In this document: positions 21,999 to 30,304 of the stretch, piece after piece | Layout: the number at the start of each line of letters is the position of its first letter | Position numbering within the stretch: the stretch's first letter is position 1 | NCBI GenBank assembly: GCA_017503735.1 | Contig: JAFVSN010000032.1 | Coordinates: forward strand, 1 to 43,868 | Reading direction: 5' to 3' | DNA length: 43,868 bases | Source of the DNA: Lachnospiraceae bacterium | GTDB lineage: Bacteria; Bacillota; Clostridia; Lachnospirales; Lachnospiraceae | Notes under the pieces: model-generated | What the model was told of the DNA's origin: nothing | The model's input: only the letters and a program-made list of their open reading frames with translations | The model's database searches: none | Made by a program: the position numbers and the translations under genes

Positions 21999-24542
21999 AT
22001 GGTAAGACAGTCAGAACGACAAATGCCCGGCAGATGGCAACGCAGAAACGGGCAGATAAATAAAGCATATGATATAGCCAACAGAACGGCCAGAATGTAT
22101 GAGAACGGTTTGGTTGTTTGGTTTGATTGTATAGAAGAAAAGTTCTTTTATCCGGATACAATAACCGAGACGTTTCCGGGTGAATTTGATGACAGACCGT
22201 TATGGGAGATTTTTGAGAGGGGCGGACTGTGTTCGGAGGTTGCCGCAAAACAGATCCAGGCAAGGATAAAAGAAGCTTGCGATGCGACAGAACCGAATGC
22301 GTTATATGAAGAGTATTTTATAAAGAATGCCGGAGAAGAGTGGAAATGGTACTGTGTCGGATTTGTTACCTATGGGTTCGGAAACATGGTAACCATTACA
22401 TTTACGGATATCAATGATGAGATTATATCCAATCAGAGGTTTAAACAGAGAGCGGAAAATGATGAGCTGACAGGGTTGTTAAACCGGAATGCTTTTTGCA
22501 GAAAAGTGGATTCCATTGTGCAGAAAAATCCGGAGGATATGACAGCCGGAAAATATGCAGTCGTATATTTTGATGTGTTGCGTTTTAAAGCCATCAATGA
22601 TATGTTCGGTATGGCAGAGGGCGACCGGGTACTGTGTTATGTAGCAGATTTGATTGTTCGTCTGATCGGAGAACGGGATTTGGCATGCCGTATTGATTCG
22701 GACCGATTTATTTTCTTTACCAATACATACGGAGAAGAACTGGAGAAATTAATCGATAAGCTGTTGGAAGGTTTGTCGGCTTATAATCTTCCCTTTGCGA
22801 TTGCGTGTAACGTAGGTGTGTATGTAACGGTGGACGATCAGGTCTCTGCGGTGGCGATGATGGACCGTGCGATTCTTGCACAATCCAAAATTAAAGGAAG
22901 TTATACGGTAAAATGTAATTATTATACGGAAGAAATGCGAAATGATCTGTTAAGTGAACAGGAAATCTCCGGTATTATGGAAGGGGCTTTGGCGGATAAA
23001 CACTTTGTTGTATATTATCAGCCACAGTACAATCACGCTACCGGAGGCTTGGTAGGTGCGGAAGCATTGGTACGTTGGAAACACCCGGAACGTGGGTTGA
23101 TTTCCCCGGGATTGTTCATTCCGATTTTTGAGAGGAACGGATTTATTACAAAGCTTGACTTGTATGTGTTTGAGCAGGTATGCTGTTTCCTTCGTAATTG
23201 TATTGATAAAGGAATCACAGTGATTCCGATTTCCTCAAACTTTTCCCAATATGATATTTTTCAACCTCGTTTTGTAGAAAAGTTGGAGGAGTTGCGTACA
23301 AAGTATGATGTACCGGTAAAGTATTTACGGGTAGAGATTACGGAGTCTGCGATTGTGGGCGGAAGCGAACGGGTCAATGAGATTGTAAAACGTTTGCGGG
23401 AATGCGGTTATGTGGTGGAAATGGATGACTTCGGAAGCGGATATTCTTCCCTGAATGTTTTGCGGGAAGTGGATCTGGATGTCATTAAGTTAGATATGTT
23501 GTTCCTTTCCGAAAAGGCGAATAATAACCGTGGCGGCACCATTATCAGTTCCATCGTTCGTATGGCAAAGTGGCTGGATATGCCGGTAATCGCGGAAGGC
23601 GTTGAAACCATGGGACAAGCCGACTTCTTACGGAGCATCGGATGTGAGTTTATTCAAGGATATTTGTATTCGAAACCTCTTCCGGAAGAAGAATTTGAGA
23701 GCTTGTTGGAAAAGAGCCAGCTTGATATGGCGGCAATGAAGGAGAAACAGGAAGAAACCATAAGTGCCCATGATTTCTGGGAGCCGAAATCCCAGGAAAC
23801 GCTTATATTCAGTAATTTTGTAGGCGGTGCGGCGATTTTTGAGTATCATAACGGAAAAGCAGAGATTCTTCGTGTAAACAAAAAATATTTGAAAGAGCTG
23901 GGAATGAATCTTTCGGAGAAGGATTTGATTGAAACAGATCCGTTTATATTTTTTGATGAGGAAAACGGAAAGATTTATTCGGAGGCACTGAAGAAAGCGG
24001 TGGAGACCGGAGAAGAACAGGAATGTGATACTTGGAGAAAGTTTTCCTCCTCCTGTTGCGGCGATGAGCGAATCTGTATCCGTTCCAATGTGCGTTTGAT
24101 CGGACACAGCGGAAATCATTATTTGTTCTATTCCATGATACGAAATGTTACGACAGAGAAAGAGTATTATCAGGCTCTCATGGACAATGAGCGTCGGTTT
24201 AAATTTGCAAGTGAGCAGGCAAATATTTATTTCTGGGAGTACACGGTTGCTACCAGAGAAATGCGCCCGTGTTTCCGGTGCATGCGCGATTTGGGATTGC
24301 CGGCTCTGTTAACCAATTATCCGGACAGCGCCATAGAGATGGGCGTGTTCCCGCCGGAGGTGGCAGACATGTATCGTGACTGGCACCGTCAGATTGCGGA
24401 AGGTGTGCCGGAGTTGGAGGCAGTGATGCCGCTTACCGTGGGACGTGTACCGTTCCGCGTAAAGTATACGACGGAGTTCGATGAAAACGGCCGTCCGGTG
24501 AAGGCGTACGGTTCCGCTACACTGATTGTGGATGGTGAATAA
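21999..24542 (+). CDS. PAS-GGDEF(degenerate)-EAL-PAS cyclic-di-GMP phosphodiesterase, 847 aa
   Basis: Order: an N-terminal PAS-like domain (about 15-140), a GGDEF-fold domain (155-310), an EAL domain (325-580), and one or two PAS-like domains (600-845). The GGDEF signature is replaced by DSDRF, so cyclase activity is unlikely. The EAL domain is intact: EALVRW, the Asn of SSNFSQ, EITES, DDFGSGYSS, KLDM, AEGVE and QGYLYSKP. It should hydrolyse c-di-GMP, perhaps with GTP binding to the GGDEF domain as activator. No transmembrane segment was seen. ATG 21999 follows GGAGGAGGT; an in-frame GTG at 21984 would overlap that site. PAS domains after EAL are unusual. Likely controls motility, adhesion or attachment. 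Confidence 0.92.
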   Translation: MVRQSERQMPGRWQRRNGQINKAYDIANRTARMYENGLVVWFDCIEEKFFYPDTITETFPGEFDDRPLWEIFERGGLCSEVAAKQIQARIKEACDATEPNALYEEYFIKNAGEEWKWYCVGFVTYGFGNMVTITFTDINDEIISNQRFKQRAENDELTGLLNRNAFCRKVDSIVQKNPEDMTAGKYAVVYFDVLRFKAINDMFGMAEGDRVLCYVADLIVRLIGERDLACRIDSDRFIFFTNTYGEELEKLIDKLLEGLSAYNLPFAIACNVGVYVTVDDQVSAVAMMDRAILAQSKIKGSYTVKCNYYTEEMRNDLLSEQEISGIMEGALADKHFVVYYQPQYNHATGGLVGAEALVRWKHPERGLISPGLFIPIFERNGFITKLDLYVFEQVCCFLRNCIDKGITVIPISSNFSQYDIFQPRFVEKLEELRTKYDVPVKYLRVEITESAIVGGSERVNEIVKRLRECGYVVEMDDFGSGYSSLNVLREVDLDVIKLDMLFLSEKANNNRGGTIISSIVRMAKWLDMPVIAEGVETMGQADFLRSIGCEFIQGYLYSKPLPEEEFESLLEKSQLDMAAMKEKQEETISAHDFWEPKSQETLIFSNFVGGAAIFEYHNGKAEILRVNKKYLKELGMNLSEKDLIETDPFIFFDEENGKIYSEALKKAVETGEEQECDTWRKFSSSCCGDERICIRSNVRLIGHSGNHYLFYSMIRNVTTEKEYYQALMDNERRFKFASEQANIYFWEYTVATREMRPCFRCMRDLGLPALLTNYPDSAIEMGVFPPEVADMYRDWHRQIAEGVPELEAVMPLTVGRVPFRVKYTTEFDENGRPVKAYGSATLIVDGE

Positions 24543-24600
24543 CGGGACTTGCGTAGGCTGTGGGAGTAAGACACAAAACGAAAAAGAAATAAAAAAGCAA

Positions 24601-24640
24601 AAGCCTGAGAAACGGTGATACCGGGTCTCAGGCTTTTTTT
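24601..24640. terminator. Bidirectional terminator between EAL and SodC-like genes
   Basis: AAGCCTGAGA (24601-24610) pairs with TCTCAGGCTT (24626-24635). The plus strand ends in a T-run to 24640; the minus strand reads into TTTTGCTTTTTT. It lies between convergent genes. Confidence 0.88.
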
Positions 24641-24735
24641 CGAGGGAATTTCGCATTTTCTATAAAGAAAACAAGTAAATTCCCTTGTTTTGCCGATTCG
24701 GCCACCTGACTCTGAACTTCAGAGAAGTGACAAAG

Positions 24736-25257
24736 TCAGTTCTCGTCGTCATTGTAAGGTTGTACTGACATTGCTTCGGTGTTTTTCAAGATTACGCCAC
24801 AGGCGATTTTCTCCCCGGCGTTCCCGGAAGGTTGTGTGGTGAAGTCGTCCGGGTTTTGATGAATGACAACGGAACGGTTCAGTATCATCGGCAGGGTCAG
24901 AAAACTGTCGTAGAAAACCGTCCATGCATAACCGTCGTTGGAGAGAAGAGGAGGAAGGTCGCCGGCGTGTTCCGGGTGGGGAACCTGATCCGGATTGTAA
25001 TGGAGTCCGGTTTGTTCAAAGTTTCCGGAGCAGTTGCCTGTTTCATGGATATGGAAGGCGAAAAATGTAGGAGTATCCTCGTCACCGGCGTCCGGCAAAT
25101 CGGAAACTTCCGTGGCAATTAAGATACCGGATTCCGGCAGCACATAGAACTTTACGACACCGTTAATGTCCGGATACATGTCGTTACCTTTGATCACTGC
25201 GACAGCATCCGGTTCGGTATTTGACAGAAGGGAAAGAAAATAGCTTTTGGTTTCCAT
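24736..25257 (-). CDS. sodC: Cu/Zn superoxide dismutase-family protein, 173 aa
   Basis: The enzyme class converts superoxide to hydrogen peroxide and oxygen. Metal ligands are complete: H69 and H71 (FHIHETG), H86, H94, H97 and D100 (HYNPDQVPHPEHAGDLP), and H133 (VIHQNPDD). C76 and C153 could form the structural disulfide. The start MSGN-free sequence METKSYFLSLLSN has no signal peptide, whereas most bacterial SodC are exported, so this one is probably cytosolic. GAGG lies at proper spacing before ATG 25257; the in-frame TTG further upstream overlaps it. It is divergent from the radical SAM operon, so their promoters and LexA-like sites share one intergenic region. Confidence 0.88.
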   Translation of the reverse strand: METKSYFLSLLSNTEPDAVAVIKGNDMYPDINGVVKFYVLPESGILIATEVSDLPDAGDEDTPTFFAFHIHETGNCSGNFEQTGLHYNPDQVPHPEHAGDLPPLLSNDGYAWTVFYDSFLTLPMILNRSVVIHQNPDDFTTQPSGNAGEKIACGVILKNTEAMSVQPYNDDEN

Positions 25258-25336
25258 GGCAGACCTCAAAACAGTCTTTTTTTCAGTCTATGCGGAAAAG
25301 AAGAAAGAGTGAAACGAGAAGAAAAACAAAGAATAC

Positions 25337-25350
25337 CGAACAAATATTTG
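25337..25350. promoter_or_regulatory. LexA-box-like site 1
   Basis: CGAACAAATATTTG matches the Gram-positive LexA (Cheo) box CGAACRNRYGTTYG with one mismatch. It lies upstream of the -35 box of the radical SAM operon, 31 bp from site 2. Binding is inferred. Confidence 0.5.
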
Positions 25351-25359
25351 TACAAACAC

Positions 25360-25388
25360 TTGAAAATCGAACAAATGTATGCTAATAT
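25360..25388 (+). promoter_or_regulatory. Promoter of the radical SAM operon
   Basis: TTGAAA (25360-25365), a 17-bp spacer and TAATAT (25383-25388). The second LexA-like box fills the spacer. The leader holds a hairpin with arms ACGGTGA (25409-25415) and TCACCGT (25428-25434). Confidence 0.7.
25368..25381. promoter_or_regulatory. LexA-box-like site 2, between -35 and -10
   Basis: CGAACAAATGTATG has one mismatch to the Gram-positive LexA consensus and sits exactly between the promoter hexamers, where a repressor would block RNA polymerase. Confidence 0.6.
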
Positions 25389-25471
25389 GTAAATAGAGAT
25401 GAGTGGATACGGTGAAGAAAGAAGGAATCACCGTGTTGTTCCAATGTTTGACAGTGGAAGGAGGATGTCTT

Positions 25472-27007
25472 GTGGTATTGGAGGAAGGGTTATCCATAGA
25501 ACAAAAGCTGGAAATTTTGTCCGATGCGGCAAAATATGATGTGGCATGCACATCCAGCGGCATGCAAAGAGAAGGAAAAGCGGGAGAGATAGGAAACTCC
25601 GTCGCCGCAGGCATTTGTCACTCCTTTTCTGCGGACGGACGCTGCATTTCCCTGTTAAAAGTACTGTTTACCAATGAATGTATTTTCGATTGTAAGTATT
25701 GTATCAATCGTTCATCCAATGATGTTCCCCGTGCCAGTTTCACGCCCCGGGAGCTTTGTGAACTGACCATCGGTTTTTATAAGCGGAATTACATTGAGGG
25801 CTTATTTTTGAGCTCGGGGATTTTACATACGCCGGATTACACCATGGAGCTGATTTGCGAGACGTTGCGAATGCTTAGGGAGGAGTATCATTTTCGTGGT
25901 TACATTCACTGCAAGGCGATTCCGGGAGCAAACCCGCTTCTGATAGAGTATGCCGGTTGGTATGCGGACCGTATGAGTGTGAATCTGGAACTTCCCACCA
26001 ACGAAGGGCTTCGAAGTCTTGCTCCGAACAAGACCCGAAAGAATATTTTGGGTCCCATGCGGCAGATTCAGGACGGGATTGCGGAAAGCAGACAATATCT
26101 GGGGATGAAGGGCGGAAATCACAGTGCGTTCTACTTTACCAAAAAAGCCGCAACCAAAGCAGGGATTGAACAAAGATTCTACAATGATAGAATAAATGGA
26201 TCGAACCGGAAGCCGGAAGGGGACAAGAAATCAGAAGAACCTAAGTTGTCGGAAGAGAAAAAAATTCCGGAAGAAAAAGAGAAAGCATCGTTGCAAAAGA
26301 CATCGAACCGCTTGTCGCTTTTGGAACAGGTAGGACGTTCCACCGGGCGTGGCTTTGCGGCGGCGGGGCAGAGTACCCAGATGATTATCGGTGCTACTCC
26401 GGAGACAGACTATCAGTTGGTTTCGGTAGCGGAGGCACTTTATCGGAAGTTTGATTTAAAACGGGTGTTTTATTCCGCGTTTGTAAAGGTAAATGAGGAT
26501 TCTCTTTTGCCGGATTTGCCGGGGGGACCGCCTCTTTTACGAGAACATCGTTTATATCAGGCGGATTGGCTGATGCGATATTACGGGTTTGCTGCGGGAG
26601 AATTGTTGACGGAAGCACGTCCGAATTTTAATGCAGTACTGGACCCGAAGTGTGATTGGGCGGTACATCATATGGAATTGTTTCCGGTGGAGGTTTTAAA
26701 AGCAGACTACTTCTTGTTACTTCGTGTTCCGGGAATCGGTCCGAAATCCGCGAAACGAATTGTGGAAGCCAGAAGGAGCGGGAGCTTTTCTTTTGATGAT
26801 TTAAAGCGGATGGGAGTTGTATTAAAGCGCGCACAGTATTTTATTACTTGCGGCGGGAAGACTTTGGGACGTTTGTGCCTGGAGGAAACTTATGTTACCC
26901 AAAGCCTGATTCTAAATGAGAAGCTTCCGAAAAATTTGCAGGATGCTTTGTACGGTCGCCAGATGTCGTTGTTCGAGTTGCCGGCTTTTTCGGCAGTTGC
27001 CGGATAG
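25472..27007 (+). CDS. Putative DNA modification/repair radical SAM protein (TIGR03916 type), 511 aa
   Basis: This is a radical SAM enzyme related to spore photoproduct lyase. The cluster motif CIFDCKYC (C70, C74, C77) binds the [4Fe-4S] used to split S-adenosylmethionine. The C-terminal part has a helix-hairpin-helix (LLRVPGIGPKSAKRIVEAR), a DNA-binding element. The family usually occurs next to a TIGR03915-type protein, as here. Between about 245 and 285 lies a Lys/Glu/Pro-rich insert, probably a flexible loop. I chose GTG 25472 because GGAGG is 7 bp upstream; an earlier GTG (25403) lacks a site. The promoter has LexA-like boxes, which supports a repair role. The lesion is unknown. Confidence 0.88.
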   Translation: MVLEEGLSIEQKLEILSDAAKYDVACTSSGMQREGKAGEIGNSVAAGICHSFSADGRCISLLKVLFTNECIFDCKYCINRSSNDVPRASFTPRELCELTIGFYKRNYIEGLFLSSGILHTPDYTMELICETLRMLREEYHFRGYIHCKAIPGANPLLIEYAGWYADRMSVNLELPTNEGLRSLAPNKTRKNILGPMRQIQDGIAESRQYLGMKGGNHSAFYFTKKAATKAGIEQRFYNDRINGSNRKPEGDKKSEEPKLSEEKKIPEEKEKASLQKTSNRLSLLEQVGRSTGRGFAAAGQSTQMIIGATPETDYQLVSVAEALYRKFDLKRVFYSAFVKVNEDSLLPDLPGGPPLLREHRLYQADWLMRYYGFAAGELLTEARPNFNAVLDPKCDWAVHHMELFPVEVLKADYFLLLRVPGIGPKSAKRIVEARRSGSFSFDDLKRMGVVLKRAQYFITCGGKTLGRLCLEETYVTQSLILNEKLPKNLQDALYGRQMSLFELPAFSAVAG

Positions 27008-27021
27008 GAAAGGGGATGCAG

Positions 27022-27807
27022 ATGGAGAATTTATATATTTACCGTTGTGAGGACAGCGTGGAGGGGATTTTAACAGGAATTTATGATGCATGGGCATCGA
27101 TACACCGCCATGAAGAGAACCGGATTGAAGTTTGCGGGAAAGAATGGGAAGAAACCAGGCTGTTTGCGGAGTACATTACCGTAATTCCCGATGCCGAAAA
27201 AAGCGAGAAGGTGCAACGTTCCGTCCGGCTACGAATTTCCGAGGAGGCTTATGAGATGGTAATGAAAGCCATTCTTTCTCAAGATACGGAAAAGGGAGAG
27301 GTGATTTACCGCTTTTTGCTCTATGCGTTTCGGGAAGGTGCCCGGGCATGCAGAAGCTATGGAAATCCATGGGTGATGCGGTTGTTTGAAGCGGTACGTA
27401 ATTATGATAACGAATCACATCATTTGAAAGGGTTTCTTCGGTTTGATGCGCAGGAAAACGGGGTTCTTGTGGCGCGGTATGCGCCGAAAAATAATGTACT
27501 GGGTGATTTGATGGAGCATTTTTCAGACCGGTTAAACAGCGAGTCTTTCTTGATTTTTGATGAAAAACGACGGATTATGGGGGTACACCAAAAGGATTCG
27601 GCCTGGTTTATCTACCGGTTAAGTCCCGAAGAAGCAAAGGATTTTTCCGATACTTATGTGGAGGAGGATTCCTATGGAGTTCTTTGGAGGATTTTTCATC
27701 GGACGATTGCCATAGCAGACAGGGAGAATCCGGGGCTGCAACGGAATAATCTTCCTCTCCGGTTCCGCCCGTATATGACGGAATTCCGGGAGAAAACGTT
27801 AGCGTAA
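27022..27807 (+). CDS. TIGR03915/DUF4130-type probable DNA metabolism protein, 261 aa
   Basis: This is the regular partner of the upstream radical SAM protein. The start ENLYIYRCEDSVEGILTGIYDAWA and the C-terminal WRIFHRTIAIADRENPGLQ and LPLRFRPYMTEF are family hallmarks; DUF4130 is the C-terminal half. No catalytic motif I can name is visible. Two starts compete (27016 and 27022) after AGGAAAGGGG; the second has better spacing. It begins 14 bp after the upstream stop, so it is in the same operon and should share the SOS-like control. The conserved DUF4130 fold has been likened to uracil-DNA glycosylases, so removal of a damaged base is possible, but this is inference. Confidence 0.87.
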   Translation: MENLYIYRCEDSVEGILTGIYDAWASIHRHEENRIEVCGKEWEETRLFAEYITVIPDAEKSEKVQRSVRLRISEEAYEMVMKAILSQDTEKGEVIYRFLLYAFREGARACRSYGNPWVMRLFEAVRNYDNESHHLKGFLRFDAQENGVLVARYAPKNNVLGDLMEHFSDRLNSESFLIFDEKRRIMGVHQKDSAWFIYRLSPEEAKDFSDTYVEEDSYGVLWRIFHRTIAIADRENPGLQRNNLPLRFRPYMTEFREKTLA

Positions 27808-27852
27808 CCATATATGCTTATTACATGTGAAGTTACTTAATTTATTCTACTA

Positions 27853-28707
27853 CTATAGAACGGAAAAACCTCTTCCGTGTATTTCATGTGCTTCCAATAG
27901 GATAATAAAAGCATCCGGGTCATATGCCCTGACTTCCTGAAGGATGCGGTACATTTGTTTTGATGTGCAGACGACCATGACGGTTTGCTTATTCTCCAGA
28001 CGGTAACCGCCTTGTGATTTTAGTATGGTGGAACCGCGGTTACTGCATTCTTCTATGATGTTGCAAACGTCTTTGCCGTGACCAGTTACGATAAAAGCGA
28101 GTTTTCCGGCGTTGAGACCGTAAAACACTTTATCCACCATAACGGCAAACAGGTAATTCACAATCATTCCGTATAAGATACCGTCGAAATCCCGGAACAA
28201 TAATCCGCCCCAAAGAATAATGCCTACATCAATCAGAAATGCGATGGTGCCCAGACGGAGATGGGGTTTGATTTGTTTTAATGCCATAATGAGAAAGTCT
28301 GCGCCGCCGGTGGAGGAGCCTCTTGTATAGATTACGGCATATCCGATTCCGCCCAATACCCCCGTTACCAAAGCGGCCAACAGACGGCTTCCTTCATAAA
28401 ACGGAAACAAAGGAGCTACATAGTCGATAAAAAGTGAGGAAATGACCATGCAGCGCACGGATTTTTGGAGGAAGGAACGTCCGATCAAACGATAGCAAAG
28501 AAGTGCTACCGGAACATTTAGCAGAATCGTAGAAATACCGATGGGAATGTCAAAAAATCGGTTCAGTATTATGGCAATGCCGGAAAAACCGGTCATGGGA
28601 AAACCGGCGGCAAATGCGAAATTATGAACCGCAAGAGCAATAAGAAAACTTCCGACGATTTCGTAAAGAAGGTCGGTTCCGAACCGTAGTTGTTTTTTGT
28701 ATTTCAT
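27853..28707 (-). CDS. YitT-family membrane protein, 284 aa
   Basis: This family has five or six transmembrane helices in the N-terminal ~200 residues and a cytosolic C-terminal DUF2179 domain. Signature parts are SFLIALAVHNFAFAAGFPMTG, GVLGGIGYAVIYTRGSSTGGADF, and VDKVFYGLNAGKLAFIVT, where the soluble domain begins. The C-terminus GYRLENKQTVMVVCTSKQ and ARDP-like AYDPDAFIILLEAHEIHGRGF is typical. Function is unknown in most bacteria; transport is assumed. The start ATG 28707 has a weak site (GAGG about 13 bp away). It converges with the DNA-repair pair and diverges from the FAD oxidoreductase. No clear terminator was seen at 27808-27852. Confidence 0.9.
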   Translation of the reverse strand: MKYKKQLRFGTDLLYEIVGSFLIALAVHNFAFAAGFPMTGFSGIAIILNRFFDIPIGISTILLNVPVALLCYRLIGRSFLQKSVRCMVISSLFIDYVAPLFPFYEGSRLLAALVTGVLGGIGYAVIYTRGSSTGGADFLIMALKQIKPHLRLGTIAFLIDVGIILWGGLLFRDFDGILYGMIVNYLFAVMVDKVFYGLNAGKLAFIVTGHGKDVCNIIEECSNRGSTILKSQGGYRLENKQTVMVVCTSKQMYRILQEVRAYDPDAFIILLEAHEIHGRGFSVL

Positions 28708-28852
28708 AAAATGTAGTAACCTCGTTCCTTTTTTGTTTCTGTAATATGGGAAGAAATCTTGTGATAGGATAGCATTTCCAAATATGACACATACTACTCC
28801 TGATTTTGAACAGATGGAAACGGTTTGTTCAAGCCCGACAGGAGGTAGAAAA

Positions 28853-30163
28853 ATGAAATCAATTTGGGAGAACGATGTTACGATGCCGTCATTTCCGTGT
28901 TTGGACGGAGAACGAAGGACGGATGTATTGATTATCGGTGGCGGAATGGCAGGGATTCTGTGTCTTTATTTTCTGCAGAAATACGGTGTTGATTGCTGCC
29001 TGGTGGAAGCTGGGAATGTGGCGGGACGGGTCAGCGGCCATACCACCGCAAAAATTACGGCACAACACGGACTGGTTTATCAGGAGATTGCCGACCGGTA
29101 CGGTCTGGAAGCAGCAAAACGATATTATACCGTAAATCAGACGGCAGTACAGAATTATCGTACGTTATCCAAGGAAATGAAGTGTGATTGGGAAGAAAAG
29201 GACAATTATGTTTATTCCGTAAAAAATCGTGGGAAGTTGGAACGGGAAATGAATGTGTTGGAAAAAATCGGAGGCAATATGAGGTTCGATGAGATATTAC
29301 CGTTACCGTTCCCTACCTGTGGGAGCGTGGTGTTCCCCAATCAGGCACAATTTCACCCCTTAAAGTTTCTGGCAGAGTTGACAAAGCCTTTGAAGATTTA
29401 CGAGAATACAAAAGTTACGGAATTCGGACCGTGTAGCGGGACGGAACGAACGGTTTTTACAAACCGGGGAACGATTCGAGCAAACGCTGTAATTGTAACC
29501 ACCCATTTTCCAATGTTAAATAAGCATGGGAATTATTTCATGAAGTTGTATCAGCACCGGTCTTATGTAACGGCACTGAAGGGAGCACCCCACTTACCGG
29601 GGATGTATGTGGATGAAGATAAGACCGGTTTTTCCTTTCGGACTGCCGGCGGTTTTTTGTTGCTTGGCGGCGGAGGGCATCGTACCGGCAAACAAGGAGG
29701 AAGTTATACGGAGCTGCGCGGGGCCGGAGAACGGTTCTATCCGGAGGCGGAGGAGGTTTGTCGCTTTGCTGCCCAGGATTGCATGAGTTTGGACGGGATT
29801 CCGTATATCGGGAAGTATTCCAAAGGAAGCAGAGGGCTTTTTGTGGCAACCGGATTTAATAAATGGGGGATGACCTCGTCTATGGTAGCAGCAATGGTTT
29901 TAAGTGATTTGGTTCGAGGAAAGAAGAACGAGTACGAGGATTTGTTTTCTCCGTCGCGGCCTATTTTGACGGGACAGTTGGCAATCAATCTGGCAGAGTC
30001 CGTTGCCGGACTGCTGTCTGTTTCGGGAAAACGTTGTCCGCATTTGGGCTGCGCCTTGAAATGGAACAAGGAGGAGCATAGTTGGGATTGCCCGTGCCAC
30101 GGCTCCCGCTTTTCGGAGGATGGATCCGTGTTAGACAATCCCGCTAACGGGAATTTAAAGTAA
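28853..30163 (+). CDS. FAD-dependent oxidoreductase with C-terminal Rieske domain, 436 aa
   Basis: The N-terminal DAO-type FAD-binding fold begins TDVLIIGGGMAGIL (GxGxxG at 29-34), followed by the VEAGNVAGRVSGHTTAK segment typical of this family. The C-terminal Rieske [2Fe-2S] domain uses C395 and H397 (CPHLGC) and C413 and H416 (CPCHGS). Electrons probably pass between FAD and the Rieske cluster. The substrate is unknown; similar proteins occur in many bacteria. I chose ATG 28853 because GGAGGT is 6 bp upstream. It is divergent from yitT. No strong terminator was seen after it. Confidence 0.9.
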   Translation: MKSIWENDVTMPSFPCLDGERRTDVLIIGGGMAGILCLYFLQKYGVDCCLVEAGNVAGRVSGHTTAKITAQHGLVYQEIADRYGLEAAKRYYTVNQTAVQNYRTLSKEMKCDWEEKDNYVYSVKNRGKLEREMNVLEKIGGNMRFDEILPLPFPTCGSVVFPNQAQFHPLKFLAELTKPLKIYENTKVTEFGPCSGTERTVFTNRGTIRANAVIVTTHFPMLNKHGNYFMKLYQHRSYVTALKGAPHLPGMYVDEDKTGFSFRTAGGFLLLGGGGHRTGKQGGSYTELRGAGERFYPEAEEVCRFAAQDCMSLDGIPYIGKYSKGSRGLFVATGFNKWGMTSSMVAAMVLSDLVRGKKNEYEDLFSPSRPILTGQLAINLAESVAGLLSVSGKRCPHLGCALKWNKEEHSWDCPCHGSRFSEDGSVLDNPANGNLK

Positions 30164-30221
30164 GAATCGTGGAAAAGTGAAAAGAAATAAGCCGGATGCA
30201 CGTTTTTTTCTGCGTTCTTCA

Positions 30222-30250
30222 TTGACGGAAAGTCAGCTTTTTGTTATACT
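30222..30250 (+). promoter_or_regulatory. Sigma-A promoter of the FliM-like peptide protein
   Basis: TTGACG (30222-30227), a 17-bp spacer and TATACT (30245-30250). Confidence 0.8.
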
Positions 30251-30304
30251 GACTATATTACAGATATGGTACGAAAGCAAGTGATTTACGGAAAGGAGAA
30301 CGCG

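Noticed and set aside
24700-24735. TCTGAA-C-TTCAGA palindrome after the SodC-like gene as a terminator
   Set aside because: It is not followed by a T-run on either strand; the hairpin at 24601-24640 is a far better terminator.
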